Below, piece after piece: positions 55,741 to 64,000 of a DNA stretch of 64,000 nt. This DNA comes from Aerococcus viridans (GTDB taxonomy: Bacteria > Bacillota > Bacilli > Lactobacillales > Aerococcaceae). The number at the start of each line of letters is the position of its first letter. The stretch's first letter is position 1. The DNA lies in contig NZ_NBTM02000001.1 in NCBI RefSeq assembly GCF_002083135.2, positions 1,178,001-1,242,000 on the forward strand. The letters are read 5' to 3'. Under the pieces are notes generated by a model, which searched no databases, was not told the DNA's origin, and worked only from the letters and a program-made list of their open reading frames with translations. Both the position numbers and the translations under genes were made by a program.

Positions 55741-56906
55741 CAAAATCTCAAAATAAAACCGTAATTGATATGGAGCCATCTGGTATACGCCGTTTTTTCG
55801 ACATTGCCAATGAAATCGAAGGCGTGATTTCGCTTGGGGTAGGGGAGCCTGACTTTCCAACGCCTTGGTCAATTCGTGAAGAAGCGATTCGGGCCATTAG
55901 AAAAAGTAAAACTTATTATACTGCCAATGCAGGTTTGATTGAATTGCGACGTGCAATTTCAAATTATTTAGACCGCAAATATGACTTGGATTATGATCCG
56001 GATACGGAAGTGATTGTCACTGTTGGTGGTTCTGAAGCCATTGACCTTGCTTGTCGTGGATTAATTAACCCAGGTGATGAAGTATTGTGTATGGATCCGT
56101 CCTACGTATCTTACACACCGTCAATTGAGCTTGCTGGCGGGATTCCCGTACCAATGAAACTACCAAGTGAGCACGACTTTATTTTACAGCCGGAAAATAT
56201 TGAAGCATTGATCACAGAAAAGACCAAGGCTATTATTTTAAACTATCCAAACAACCCAACAGGGGCAGCAGCAACTCGGGAAGAGTTGGGAAAATTGGCT
56301 GATGTAATTAAGAAATATGATTTATATGTCTTAACGGACGAAATTTATTCTGAAATCTGGTATGCCAAAGATAAATACACGTCAATCGCTTCATTTGAAG
56401 GGATGAAAGAACGGACAATCTACATTAACGGATTTGCTAAAGCCTTCTCAATGACAGGGTGGCGAATTGGTTACCTATGTGGACCAGAAGTTTTAGTGGA
56501 ACAAATGTTGAAAATCCACCAGTTCACGATTATGGCTGCACCAACTGTATCGCAATATGCGTCAGTTGTAGCTTTAGAAGATTGTGATGACGATGTAGAA
56601 GCGATGCGGAAAGACTATTTAAAACGTCGTAACTTCTTATTAGGCCGATTCCGTGATATGGGTATTCCTTGTTTCGTACCACGCGGGGCTTTCTATACCT
56701 TCCCTGACATTCGTGAATTTGATATGACCAGTGAAGAATTTGCCTTGGCGCTCCTTGATGCGAAGAAATTGGCAGTTGTGCCTGGTTCAGCATTTGGTGA
56801 GGGTGGGGAAGGATTCTTACGTATCTCATACGCTTACTCAATTAAAGAATTGACGATTGCCATGGACAAAATAGAAGAATTCATTACCGAGCTAAGAAAC
56901 AAATAA
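55737..56906 (+). CDS. PLP-dependent aminotransferase, class I/II (PatA/AraT-like)
   Basis: A 389-residue fold-type I aminotransferase. EGVISLGVGEPDFPTPWSIR, YTANAGLIELRRAISNYL, LNYPNNPTGA, LTDEIYSEIWY and NGFAKAFSMTGWRIGY with the PLP Lys235 are all present. A final Arg (GFLRISYA) binds the substrate carboxylate. It is translationally coupled to the Lrp regulator. It acts on aromatic or diaminopimelate-type amino acids, unresolved. Confidence 0.92.
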   Translation: MTKSQNKTVIDMEPSGIRRFFDIANEIEGVISLGVGEPDFPTPWSIREEAIRAIRKSKTYYTANAGLIELRRAISNYLDRKYDLDYDPDTEVIVTVGGSEAIDLACRGLINPGDEVLCMDPSYVSYTPSIELAGGIPVPMKLPSEHDFILQPENIEALITEKTKAIILNYPNNPTGAAATREELGKLADVIKKYDLYVLTDEIYSEIWYAKDKYTSIASFEGMKERTIYINGFAKAFSMTGWRIGYLCGPEVLVEQMLKIHQFTIMAAPTVSQYASVVALEDCDDDVEAMRKDYLKRRNFLLGRFRDMGIPCFVPRGAFYTFPDIREFDMTSEEFALALLDAKKLAVVPGSAFGEGGEGFLRISYAYSIKELTIAMDKIEEFITELRNK

Positions 56907-56986
56907 GACAAGGATAAATATTGTGTATAGAAATGCAAATTTATTTTTCAAAGAATGATACAAATGACGATTGAGGGGTTGATTTC

Positions 56987-57529
56987 ATGGATAAAGAAGC
57001 ATTAATCATTGTAGATATGAGTAACGATTTTGTGGCACCAGACGGTTCATTAACCGTTGGCCAACCAGGTCAAGCCATCGTTCCTTACATTAAATCTCTG
57101 GCAGAAGACTTTATCAGCCAAGGGAAGGATGTGGTCGTGGCCATGGACGCTCATCAAGTGGATGATCCCCACTTTAAATTGTGGCCAGCCCATAATGTGG
57201 TGGGTACAGAAGGACAAGCACTTTATGGTGAATTGCAAGACTGGTTTCAAGCCAACCAAGACAATGAATTGGTCACATACCTGCCTAAAGAAAATTACAA
57301 TAGCTTCTTTAATACTGGTTTGGCGGATTTATTGCTTGATAAAGGCGTTGATACAGTCCATATTGTTGGTGTAGCCACAGATATTTGTGTTTTCAATACG
57401 GTTAGTGGGGCGGATGCCTATGGTTTTCAAACGAAAGTCCATGCTAATGGTGTTGCAACCTTTACAGATTTAGGGGACACTATGCTTGAACATATGACAC
57501 GGTGTTTCCACACTGAAATCATTAAGTAG
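56987..57529 (+). CDS. pncA: Nicotinamidase / isochorismatase-family cysteine hydrolase
   Basis: A 180-residue hydrolase. The catalytic triad is Asp10 (LIIVDMSNDF), Lys101 (LPKENYNSF) and Cys134 (GVATDICVFNT). The metal site includes DAHQVDDPHF. It converts nicotinamide to nicotinic acid for NAD salvage. The SirTM reaction releases nicotinamide, so the two may be linked metabolically. TTGAGGGGTTG lies upstream. An ISL3 end abuts its stop codon. Confidence 0.9.
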   Translation: MDKEALIIVDMSNDFVAPDGSLTVGQPGQAIVPYIKSLAEDFISQGKDVVVAMDAHQVDDPHFKLWPAHNVVGTEGQALYGELQDWFQANQDNELVTYLPKENYNSFFNTGLADLLLDKGVDTVHIVGVATDICVFNTVSGADAYGFQTKVHANGVATFTDLGDTMLEHMTRCFHTEIIK

Positions 57530-57708
57530 AAATTGTCTCGTAAAGTCTGCATAACAATTGTATAATAAACGAATAGGTCATGATTTTCCTTCTTTCAAGT
57601 ATGATGTGGTGTTTTACTTTATTTTAGGAAAGCATGGCCATTTTGTATGTACAAAAATAGTGTTGGTGAAAATTCCTTAAAAACGCCTACCAACACTACT
57701 TAAAATAA
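57530..57708 (-). mobile_element. Solo end of an ISL3-family element
   Basis: The minus strand reads the element end with AGTAGTGTTGGT...CAACACTATTTTTGTACATA, as in the end at 522-651. The transposase start then follows as MTYSFIIQLLCRLYETIS (against MSHTFIIKQLCGIYDNNI). After about 17 codons the match ends at the pncA stop. The remainder of the element is gone. Confidence 0.82.
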
Positions 57709-57746
57709 AACAAAAACTCGACGCCAGCTGACGTCGAGTTTTTGTT
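57709..57746. terminator. Bidirectional terminator
   Basis: AACAAAAACTCGACG and CGTCGAGTTTTTGTT, serving the minus-strand gene that ends at 57757 and possibly pncA. Confidence 0.9.
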
Positions 57747-57756
57747 ATCATAAGTA

Positions 57757-59181
57757 CTATTTGTAATCTACACCTTTTGTGTAGGTGTTTGATGCATCCC
57801 AAAGTAGGTATTCCTTGGCGCCACTTTCAATAACAGCGTCAATTTGTTCTTGTACTTCGGCCGCGCCGTACTCAGCATAAGTACCTTCCGCCAGGTATGA
57901 TGCGGTAAAATCTTGTAACCAAGGTCTAGATACTGGTGCATCTTCCAGCTCAGCATTTAAAGCATTCTCTTTTTCCATATAAGCTTGTACAACTTCATAT
58001 GGGTATAAGTCTGGGTAGTCTAAGTCGAAGTAGCCAGGACCCCAGTGAGAAGGGTAAATCATTGATGAAATGACATCGACATTTTCTGCGATCATGTTGT
58101 AGTTTTGACCGATACCAGGTGTTGCGACAACATCTGTCACGTAACCAAAGATATCTGCAGAAACATCTACACCATATGGTTCAAGTTCTTCACGGGCAAA
58201 AGCTAGGAAGTCTGCGATAACCATTTGACGGGCTTCAGTTGAAGCTTTTCCATATTCAGCGTAGTCACCCATATCGTAAGTTAAGGTTTCACCGAAAGTT
58301 TCAAATCCTTCTGGGAAGCGGACATAGTCAAATTGGATATCCTTATAACCAGCGCGAGCGGCTGATTTAGCGACTTCTACAAGGTATTCCCAGTTATCTT
58401 TGTTGTATGGGTTTAAGAAGGCATCGCCACCATCGTTAGTCCATACTTCACCAGATTCTGTTAGGAAGGTACGTGATGGATCAGCGTTAGCTAGGTTGGT
58501 ATCTTTAAAGGTTGTGATACGAGCGATTGGATAGATTTGTTTGTCTTCGAAAGTTTGCATCATGCCTTCGCCGTCAATACTATCTGTTTCGTTGTTGTTG
58601 ACCGTATCATCTTCTGACGGTAGGTCCATAGTAATATTCCCGTAGTCGTCTTTGACATCTAGTACGACTGAATTTAGATTGGTTTCATCTAAAAGGGCCA
58701 TATTTTCATCAAATAGGGCTTGGTCGGTGGCACCGGCAGCTGATAGGTAAATCCCTTTTACCCCGTCTTCAGGATAGGCAATATCGTAACCTGAATCGTA
58801 TTGGAATTTTGAGGGTAAATTTTTTGGTTGGTTTAATAAAGCCGTTGCTTCTGTAGAAACATTTGGTAATTGTGTACTGTCACCTTCACCGCTTGTCGCT
58901 GTAGCGCTAGCATCTTCACGACTTGCTTCAGTTGATTCACCAGATTCACTGGTAGATTCAGAGTTTTGTTCAGACGAACTTTCATTACTTGCGGATTGTT
59001 CTTGGTTATTTTCATTGGCTAAGCCATACCAGTCTGTTCGAATGCCAAAGATTAAGGCTAAACCTAATACAATGGCTGTGAGTAGTCCTAAAACAAGTTT
59101 CCAATTGAATTTAGGTCCTTCGTTTTTTGGGTCTAAAGTTGTCTTAATATCCGAATTTGGATTGGATTGATTGTCTTTCAA
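57757..59181 (-). CDS. DUF4015 putative glycoside hydrolase, membrane-anchored
   Basis: A 474-residue protein with one N-terminal TM (WKLVLGLLTAIVLGLALIFG, residues about 27-46). A Ser/Glu/Asn-rich linker (about 55-115) precedes the TIM-barrel-like DUF4015 domain. Motifs are GVKGIYLSAAGA, LNSVVLDVKDDYGNITMDL, YPIARITTFKD, DIQFDYVRFPEGFE and VDVSADIFGYV. It is probably an extracytoplasmic glycosidase acting on wall or exopolysaccharide. It follows the YkyA gene by 26 bases. Confidence 0.87.
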   Translation of the reverse strand: MKDNQSNPNSDIKTTLDPKNEGPKFNWKLVLGLLTAIVLGLALIFGIRTDWYGLANENNQEQSASNESSSEQNSESTSESGESTEASREDASATATSGEGDSTQLPNVSTEATALLNQPKNLPSKFQYDSGYDIAYPEDGVKGIYLSAAGATDQALFDENMALLDETNLNSVVLDVKDDYGNITMDLPSEDDTVNNNETDSIDGEGMMQTFEDKQIYPIARITTFKDTNLANADPSRTFLTESGEVWTNDGGDAFLNPYNKDNWEYLVEVAKSAARAGYKDIQFDYVRFPEGFETFGETLTYDMGDYAEYGKASTEARQMVIADFLAFAREELEPYGVDVSADIFGYVTDVVATPGIGQNYNMIAENVDVISSMIYPSHWGPGYFDLDYPDLYPYEVVQAYMEKENALNAELEDAPVSRPWLQDFTASYLAEGTYAEYGAAEVQEQIDAVIESGAKEYLLWDASNTYTKGVDYK

Positions 59182-59207
59182 GGTTCTGGCCTCCGTTCTA
59201 TTTCATT

Positions 59208-59834
59208 TTATTGTGCTTGATTTTCTATTTGCGAAAGTTTGGCCAATTCCGTTAAGTCAGGCAATATTTCAGATAAGGCTGCTTGTGACGTTTTAAAGTT
59301 GCCGTTAATTTCCGCTAGGCCGTCAGAGAAGGTCGTTAGATCGCTGTCTTCAGCTGCTAAACTTGTGTAATAGGCCTCTTCTCTCTCCAAAACAGCTTGG
59401 TAGTTTTCAATGTAGGCGCTCATTTGCGTGTTCACGCTGTCAGCTAATTGCCGAGACGCATCAAAGTTGGCGAAATCTTCCCCAGCTGTGAAGTCTGTTT
59501 CGTCAAATTCATTTAAACTTTCAACCTGACCTTGGAAATCTTCAAAAAGCGATTTTAATTCGTCAAATTCTTCTTGTCTGGTTTGTAAGTTTTCCCGTGT
59601 GGCACCCGTACCTGATTCAGTCAAGTTGGGTAGACTTTCGTCAGCTGCTAAATCTTCTTCAAAAGCATCTTGTAAAGCCATTTCCTGCGTTTGAATGGAT
59701 TCTAATTGCCCCATCATAGCTTGGGCGTTTTCGGCTGACTTTGTTACCACTTGGTCTGGTGTCCTAGAGCAGGCTGCTAATACCCCAATGCTCGCCCCGA
59801 CGATTGCAAGGGTGGATAGTTTCTTCAATACCAT
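59208..59834 (-). CDS. YkyA-like cell-wall binding lipoprotein
   Basis: A 208-residue lipoprotein. Signal and lipobox STLAIVGASIGVLAAC place the lipidated Cys near residue 22. The remainder is a long acidic coiled coil (RQEEFDELKSLFEDFQGQVE) without enzymatic motifs. Length and pattern fit the YkyA family. It is the first gene of a two-gene leftward operon with the DUF4015 protein. ATAGATAATGG lies at the start, where AAGGAGATAG is the site. Confidence 0.8.
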   Translation of the reverse strand: MVLKKLSTLAIVGASIGVLAACSRTPDQVVTKSAENAQAMMGQLESIQTQEMALQDAFEEDLAADESLPNLTESGTGATRENLQTRQEEFDELKSLFEDFQGQVESLNEFDETDFTAGEDFANFDASRQLADSVNTQMSAYIENYQAVLEREEAYYTSLAAEDSDLTTFSDGLAEINGNFKTSQAALSEILPDLTELAKLSQIENQAQ

Positions 59835-60139
59835 TATCTATCTCCTTATTCTATTTTTTTCTCGTATTACCGCAGTGAATAACAGAAATGAATGCTGTAT
59901 TTTTGTGTGTAGAATTGCGATAATAACCCATAAAGTATAATATACCCTTAATGATACGAGACTTACGCGAATATCTCAAGAAATTAATATAATTTTTAGA
60001 AAATGCTAAGGAAAATGTAGGAATTCTTTTGCTAGAAATTAGGACTTTAGTCCCTATCCAATGCCTGGTGTTCAGTTATAATAGACTAAAGAGCTTGTGC
60101 AAGTTTTATGATGAAGAAAATGGGGAGGAGCGTGCAAGA
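59835..60139. promoter_or_regulatory. Divergent intergenic region
   Basis: For the plus-strand gene a TATAAT lies at 60077-60082, preceded by a short dyad GGACTTTAGTCC (about 60042-60053) that could be an operator. No further gene is seen. Confidence 0.45.
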
Positions 60140-61153
60140 ATGAGTAAGCAGGACAATAACCGACTTTGGCGACTAGGGTTAGCAGCTGCTGCAACAGGCG
60201 TCGGCTATGTTTATCATGCCATGAGTCAAGAGCGATCGGTGCGCAGCAAGGTGATACAAGATGGTATGAGGATTAAGCGAGAAGCTAATCGATTAACCCC
60301 TGCCAATAGCAAGAAACAAGCAACTGAAGACCTAGCTAAAAGGAGCATTAACCACGAAAACTTATTTTTTATTACCCGCGACCATGCTTCAGAGATTCAC
60401 CGTGGCAAAAAGGGTGTCATCGTCGAGCTGACGGATATTGATACCGAACCGGTTTTGGACTCACAAGACACGCCTACAAAGAATGACAAGCCCTGGATTA
60501 TTTATTTTCATGGCGGTAGCGGGATTCATACCTTACAAGAGCGTGAATGGGCCTTCGCCCGAAAAATAGCTAACCGCTTTGAAGATGAAGCGAATGTATC
60601 AATTCCCTTGCTGCGGTCATTCGCTAATTATGACTTACGCGCTGAAGCCGGGCGGATTACAGCTCTAATAGAAGAAATCGCTGACAAAAAGGGACGGTCA
60701 TTAGAAGATGTCTACTTCCTCGCTTCTGATACAGGTGCGATTCCAGCCTTATTGGTTGCGGACCGGATGGACCAAATCGGCCAGCCTGTGAAACGAGTGA
60801 TTTTACTGTCACCATGGCTAAATACTAGTTTTGATGACGTCAACATCAACCCGAATGATGTGCAATTTGACGCCACCAAGGTCAATGCCTTAAAAACGAT
60901 CTGGCGGGATAAAAACCCTGCCTTGAACTATGCCAAAATGCCAATTGACTCAATGCCAGCAGTCGATTTTATTAACGGATCGGATGACAGCCACGCCTGC
61001 GACGGCCGTTGGCTGCACCGTCGATTACGTGCCCATAATCATACCAGTAACTATTACCAGTTTGATTACATGCACCATGAATTCTACCTGAACAACCTAC
61101 CAGAAAGTCAGGAAGTTATCGACATCATCCACCAACAAATTATGAACCCCTAA
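60140..61153 (+). CDS. Alpha/beta hydrolase-fold protein with altered nucleophile
   Basis: A 337-residue protein with an N-terminal hydrophobic stretch (LWRLGLAAAATGVGYVYHAM) that may anchor it. The fold has the HSL-type oxyanion motif WIIYFHGGSG. At the nucleophile elbow, where GDSAGG is expected, it reads ASDTGAIPALLVADRM. NGSDDSHACDG supplies an acid and DYMHHEFYL a His. Ser replaced by Thr or an unusual elbow makes activity doubtful. ATG 60140 follows GGGGAGGAG; a longer frame from 60029 is rejected. Confidence 0.75.
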   Translation: MSKQDNNRLWRLGLAAAATGVGYVYHAMSQERSVRSKVIQDGMRIKREANRLTPANSKKQATEDLAKRSINHENLFFITRDHASEIHRGKKGVIVELTDIDTEPVLDSQDTPTKNDKPWIIYFHGGSGIHTLQEREWAFARKIANRFEDEANVSIPLLRSFANYDLRAEAGRITALIEEIADKKGRSLEDVYFLASDTGAIPALLVADRMDQIGQPVKRVILLSPWLNTSFDDVNINPNDVQFDATKVNALKTIWRDKNPALNYAKMPIDSMPAVDFINGSDDSHACDGRWLHRRLRAHNHTSNYYQFDYMHHEFYLNNLPESQEVIDIIHQQIMNP

Positions 61154-61215
61154 CCCAGCATCTGCATTGGTTAGGGCGAGGTTAGCTGTTATAATATGAG
61201 AGAAGGAGTGATTCG

Positions 61216-61914
61216 ATGTTTTTCCCCATGATGTTTGACTGGACTTATATCTTAATTATTATTGGTGCTGTAATCGCGTCCATCGCAAGTGCCAACGTAA
61301 ATCGAACATTTAATAAATATAGTAAATATGCCACTGCAAAAGGAATGACCGGTACCCAAGTTGCCGAATACATTCTAGAATATTCTGGTATTACCAACGT
61401 TCGTGTTGAACGAATTTCTGGTAACTTAACCGACCACTACGATCCAAGCAATAAAGTATTGCGTTTATCAGACGCAACAGCCGATTCAAAATCGATTGCT
61501 GCTATCGGGGTTGCAGCCCACGAGTGTGGTCACGCGGTTCAAGACGCCCAAGGTTATTTCATGATGACCCTACGTCAAAAGATTGTACCTGTTGTTAGTA
61601 TTGGTTCACAACTGTCTTGGCCAATCTTAATGCTAGGTGCCATCGCGGGCTTTAACGAGACCTTTATCAATATTGGGATTATCTTGTTCTCATTAACCTT
61701 ACTTTTCCAATTAGTGACTTTACCAGTCGAATTTGACGCCTCTAAACGTGCGCTACAAATTATGGAAGATGGGCATATTTTAACATCCAAAGAATTACCG
61801 TATGCCCGTAAAACCTTGAACGCTGCAGCTATGACTTACGTCGCTTCAACTATCGCAGGTGCTTTGTCACTACTACGTGTCTTGATTTTATTTGGCGGTC
61901 GTTCTCGCGACTAA
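61216..61914 (+). CDS. Zinc metallopeptidase, YugP family
   Basis: A 232-residue membrane peptidase (PF04298-type). The zinc motif is AAHECGHAVQDAQGY (His102, Glu103, His106). The N-terminal TM is followed by NRTFNKYSKYATAKGMTGTQ, and LPVEFDASKRALQIM comes later. Two further hydrophobic segments and a C-terminal one anchor it. Substrate unknown. AGAAGGAGTG precedes ATG 61216. Confidence 0.92.
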   Translation: MFFPMMFDWTYILIIIGAVIASIASANVNRTFNKYSKYATAKGMTGTQVAEYILEYSGITNVRVERISGNLTDHYDPSNKVLRLSDATADSKSIAAIGVAAHECGHAVQDAQGYFMMTLRQKIVPVVSIGSQLSWPILMLGAIAGFNETFINIGIILFSLTLLFQLVTLPVEFDASKRALQIMEDGHILTSKELPYARKTLNAAAMTYVASTIAGALSLLRVLILFGGRSRD

Positions 61915-62146
61915 GATTTAGCCATTAATATCGGCAAAAAGACAGCCTTGACTACCACGGTATTCAAGGTTATTCTTTTGCGCGAAATAGGTCCTAGGGT
62001 GGATGGCGAAACTTGAGAATTTGATAAAATACTTATATAAGATTAGCTAGTCTGAAAGGTAAGTATTGGTGTCTACCAGTTCATCGATTAGACAAGTATT
62101 ATATGAACCCAATCAATTGATTATTTTTATGAGGAGGTGACCGTGA

Positions 62147-62980
62147 TTGCGAAAAAATTTAAAAGTGAAAGCTAAAGAGACGCTAAGCCAAAATGCAGGT
62201 TGGTTTGTCTTATTTACCATTATTTATTGGGCAATCGTATGGATAATTGGGACTGTACCAATTGCAGTATCCTTCGTCCTTTTCCCCATCAGCATCCTGA
62301 TTATAATCATCGAGATCATTTTTATTGCCGGAGCTGAAATGGCTTATCTACGGTCATTAATGGTGAAGAATAACCAACGACCGATACGAATCCACCGTGA
62401 CATCATTGGGCCAATTATGCGTGATTCAATCAAATTTGCTTGGGCAAGATTCCTACGAGGCTTTTACCTACTCATGTGGTCATTATTGTTATTTTTCCCA
62501 GCGGTTTATAAAAGTATAGGATATGCATTGACCGATTATTTAATCGTCGACTTTCCAATCCTAACAGCATCCGAGGCCATCACAGAGTCCCGACGGATGA
62601 TGCGCGGACGGAAATGGCGATTTATCTGGCTAAATCTCCGCTTTATAGGATGGTACATATTGATTCCATTCACGCTAGGATTAGCCTACTTCTACGTCAA
62701 ACCCTACCACAGCCTAGCCTTAATCAACTTCTACGAAGAAGCATTAGATGAAACTGGCTACCCGGAAAAAGTATCCCGACTAAGCCAAGCTAGAAAGCAC
62801 CGGACCAAAGAAATCCTTGTAGAAGAAGACGAATACACGCTGAGACCAGACCGCAAAGCCAAAAAACAAGGCAACACATACCGCGGATTTACAAGAAAAG
62901 AAAGAATCTCCACATACAAAACCAACTACAACTTTGTGAATGACAAGTATACAGACGACAAAAACTGGAACGACTTTTAA
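62147..62980 (+). CDS. DUF975 family membrane protein
   Basis: A 277-residue protein with about five hydrophobic segments. KVKAKETLSQNAGWFVLFTI at the start, EAITESRRMMRGRKWRFIWL in the middle and PYHSLALINFYEEAL late are DUF975 landmarks. The C-terminal 70 residues are basic, hydrophilic and variable. The start is TTG 62147, placed 7 bases after an ideal GAGGAGGTGA. Function unknown. Confidence 0.85.
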   Translation: MRKNLKVKAKETLSQNAGWFVLFTIIYWAIVWIIGTVPIAVSFVLFPISILIIIIEIIFIAGAEMAYLRSLMVKNNQRPIRIHRDIIGPIMRDSIKFAWARFLRGFYLLMWSLLLFFPAVYKSIGYALTDYLIVDFPILTASEAITESRRMMRGRKWRFIWLNLRFIGWYILIPFTLGLAYFYVKPYHSLALINFYEEALDETGYPEKVSRLSQARKHRTKEILVEEDEYTLRPDRKAKKQGNTYRGFTRKERISTYKTNYNFVNDKYTDDKNWNDF

Positions 62981-63250
62981 AAAGAGGGTGCGAGCTTTGG
63001 CGCTAAGGCATGCATCACTGGAAGACTAGTTCCGTGGGAAGATTAGGGCAGTGGCTGACACAGTCAGTCCAACCTAGGCTAAAAAGCAGTACTTTTCTAA
63101 CGCATTTAGGCGAATAAACGCTAAAGCGCGAACTCACCCATAATCTGTGGGCTTAAACCCAATTAAAGGGTGCAACATAAGCCATTAAAAAATCAATAAC
63201 CAATTTTAAACGCATGATCTGGACTCCTCTCTAGGTCATGCGTTTTTTTA
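62981..63250 (+). repeat. Intergenic region with a weak repeat copy (E) and terminator
   Basis: At 63000-63130, GCTAAGGCATGC and AAAAAGCAGT recall the conserved blocks of copies A, B and D, but the remainder differs. It is only a tentative family member. At 63209-63248 AACGCATGA and TCATGCGTT with T7 form a clear terminator for the DUF975 transcript. Confidence 0.5.
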
Positions 63251-63267
63251 TTCGTATACAATTAAAA

Positions 63268-63303
63268 AACACGACTTAGCTTGAGCCAAGTCGTGTTCAT
63301 TTT
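63268..63303 (-). terminator. Terminator of glnA
   Basis: AACACGACTT and AAGTCGTGTT around a 10-base loop, just after the glnA stop on the minus strand. Confidence 0.8.
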
Positions 63304-63310
63304 TACAAAA

Positions 63311-64000
63311 TTAATATTGTTCTAAGTATGTATTTAATTCCCAGTCAGTTACTTGGTGTAAGTATTCTTGGCATTCAATACGTTTGCTTGAGATGAAGTT
63401 TGCAGTGATGTGTGCACCTAAAGCATCTTGTACAACGCTGTCGATTTCTAATTCGTCTAAAGCGCGAGATAGAGAGCTAGGTAATTTATCAATACCACCG
63501 TTAACTAATTCATCAGCAGTCATTTTGTATACGTTACGAGAAATTGGTGCAGGTGCAACCATTTCGTCTTCGATACCTTTAAGACCAGCGCCTAAGATAG
63601 CCGCAAGTGCTAAGTAAGGGTTAGCAGCTGGGTCAACTGAACGTAATTCAACACGTGTTGATTTCCCGCGAGCAGCTGGGATACGGATTAGTGGTGAACG
63701 GTTACGAGTAGACCAAGCAATATTTACTGGTGCTTCGTAACCTGAAACTAAACGTTTATATGAGTTTACAATTGGGTTAGCAACTGCAGTGATCGCTTTA
63801 GCATGTTCTAAGACACCGGCGATAAATTGCATAGCTGTTTCAGATAATTGTGTTTCAGAATCTGCATCAAAGAAGACATTTTCGCTTCCTTTGAATAGAG
63901 ACATGTTACAGTGCATACCTGAACCATTGATACCGTATATAGGTTTTGGCATGAAAGTAGCATGCAAGTTGTATTTACGCGCAACAGTTTTAACGATTAA
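63311..64000 (-). CDS. glnA: Glutamine synthetase type I, C-terminal part (cut by window edge)
   Basis: The last 229 codons of GlnA, reading in from the right edge. FMPKPIYGINGSGMHCNMSL holds the ATP/glutamate-binding GSGMH motif. NPIVNSYKRLVSGYEAPVNI and STRNRSPLIRIPAARGKSTR followed by VELRSVDPAANPYLA are diagnostic for GSI. It condenses glutamate and ammonia in the cytoplasm. Codon use is highly optimised. The N-terminal half lies outside the window. Confidence 0.97.
   Translation of the reverse strand, partial: LIVKTVARKYNLHATFMPKPIYGINGSGMHCNMSLFKGSENVFFDADSETQLSETAMQFIAGVLEHAKAITAVANPIVNSYKRLVSGYEAPVNIAWSTRNRSPLIRIPAARGKSTRVELRSVDPAANPYLALAAILGAGLKGIEDEMVAPAPISRNVYKMTADELVNGGIDKLPSSLSRALDELEIDSVVQDALGAHITANFISSKRIECQEYLHQVTDWELNTYLEQY

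Noticed and set aside
62030-62100. TCTACCAG and GTCTA/TAGAC hairpin suggestive of a purine riboswitch
   Set aside because: The conserved core positions and the second loop do not match, and DUF975 is not a purine gene.

Overview
The window comes from a low-GC Gram-positive bacterium, most likely a member of the Lactobacillales in or near the genus Aerococcus. The clues are a PTS lactose/tagatose-6-phosphate cluster, a water-forming NADH oxidase, acetolactate decarboxylase, the WalRKHIJ-HtrA-RlmH block, a TrkA/KtrB pair, and strong GGAGG-type ribosome binding sites. The genus is an inference from gene content and has not been tested by comparison.

Layout. 1-651 is the end of an ISL3-family insertion sequence. 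0.7-8.3 kb is a complete lactose system, unusually split: lacABC and lacR on the minus strand, lacDFEG on the plus strand, with a shared control region holding a cre/promoter overlap. 8.5-17.3 kb holds housekeeping and metabolic genes: sugar acetyltransferase, RlmCD, a polysaccharide deacetylase lipoprotein, rhodanese, LOG protein, acetolactate decarboxylase, YgjP peptidase and a dicarboxylate/amino acid symporter. 17.3-18.4 kb is decayed DNA with a VOC pseudogene and the first copy of a dispersed intergenic repeat. 20.1-21.5 kb is a fluoride riboswitch and its cation/proton antiporter.

21.9-27.7 kb is the SirTM/macrodomain system: an OYE-type flavoenzyme, a luciferase-like monooxygenase, a GcvH-like lipoyl carrier, a zinc macrodomain hydrolase, the class M sirtuin and a second lipoate ligase. 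Lipoylated GcvH-L is the expected substrate for reversible ADP-ribosylation. 27.7-34.1 kb mixes an AI-2E family exporter, NADH oxidase, a frameshifted hydrolase, a gutted GH3 glucosidase, a PNPOx-like protein and a CPBP protease.

34.4-45.5 kb is the cell-wall control centre. A LysM-NlpC/P60 hydrolase has a perfect WalR box, and walR-walK-walH-walI, a DUF2207 gene, walJ and htrA follow. A dense DnaA-box cluster (45.62-45.83 kb) lies just after htrA. 45.9-53.2 kb has a K+ uptake pair, rlmH, an MBL hydrolase, cstA with a cre site, a VIT family transporter and a DUF1002 protein. 53.3-55.1 kb is a solo TnpB unit with a large upstream hairpin and a downstream omegaRNA-like structure. The remainder holds an Lrp/aminotransferase pair, nicotinamidase, a solo ISL3 end, cell-envelope proteins, and the 3' part of glnA running off the right edge.

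Most notable points: the fluoride riboswitch with an inserted hairpin, the SirTM operon with an internal terminator, the DnaA-box cluster, a dispersed ~170-230 bp repeat family, probable ATT start codons (clear for ktrB), and the TnpB unit. No tRNA, rRNA or CRISPR array was seen.
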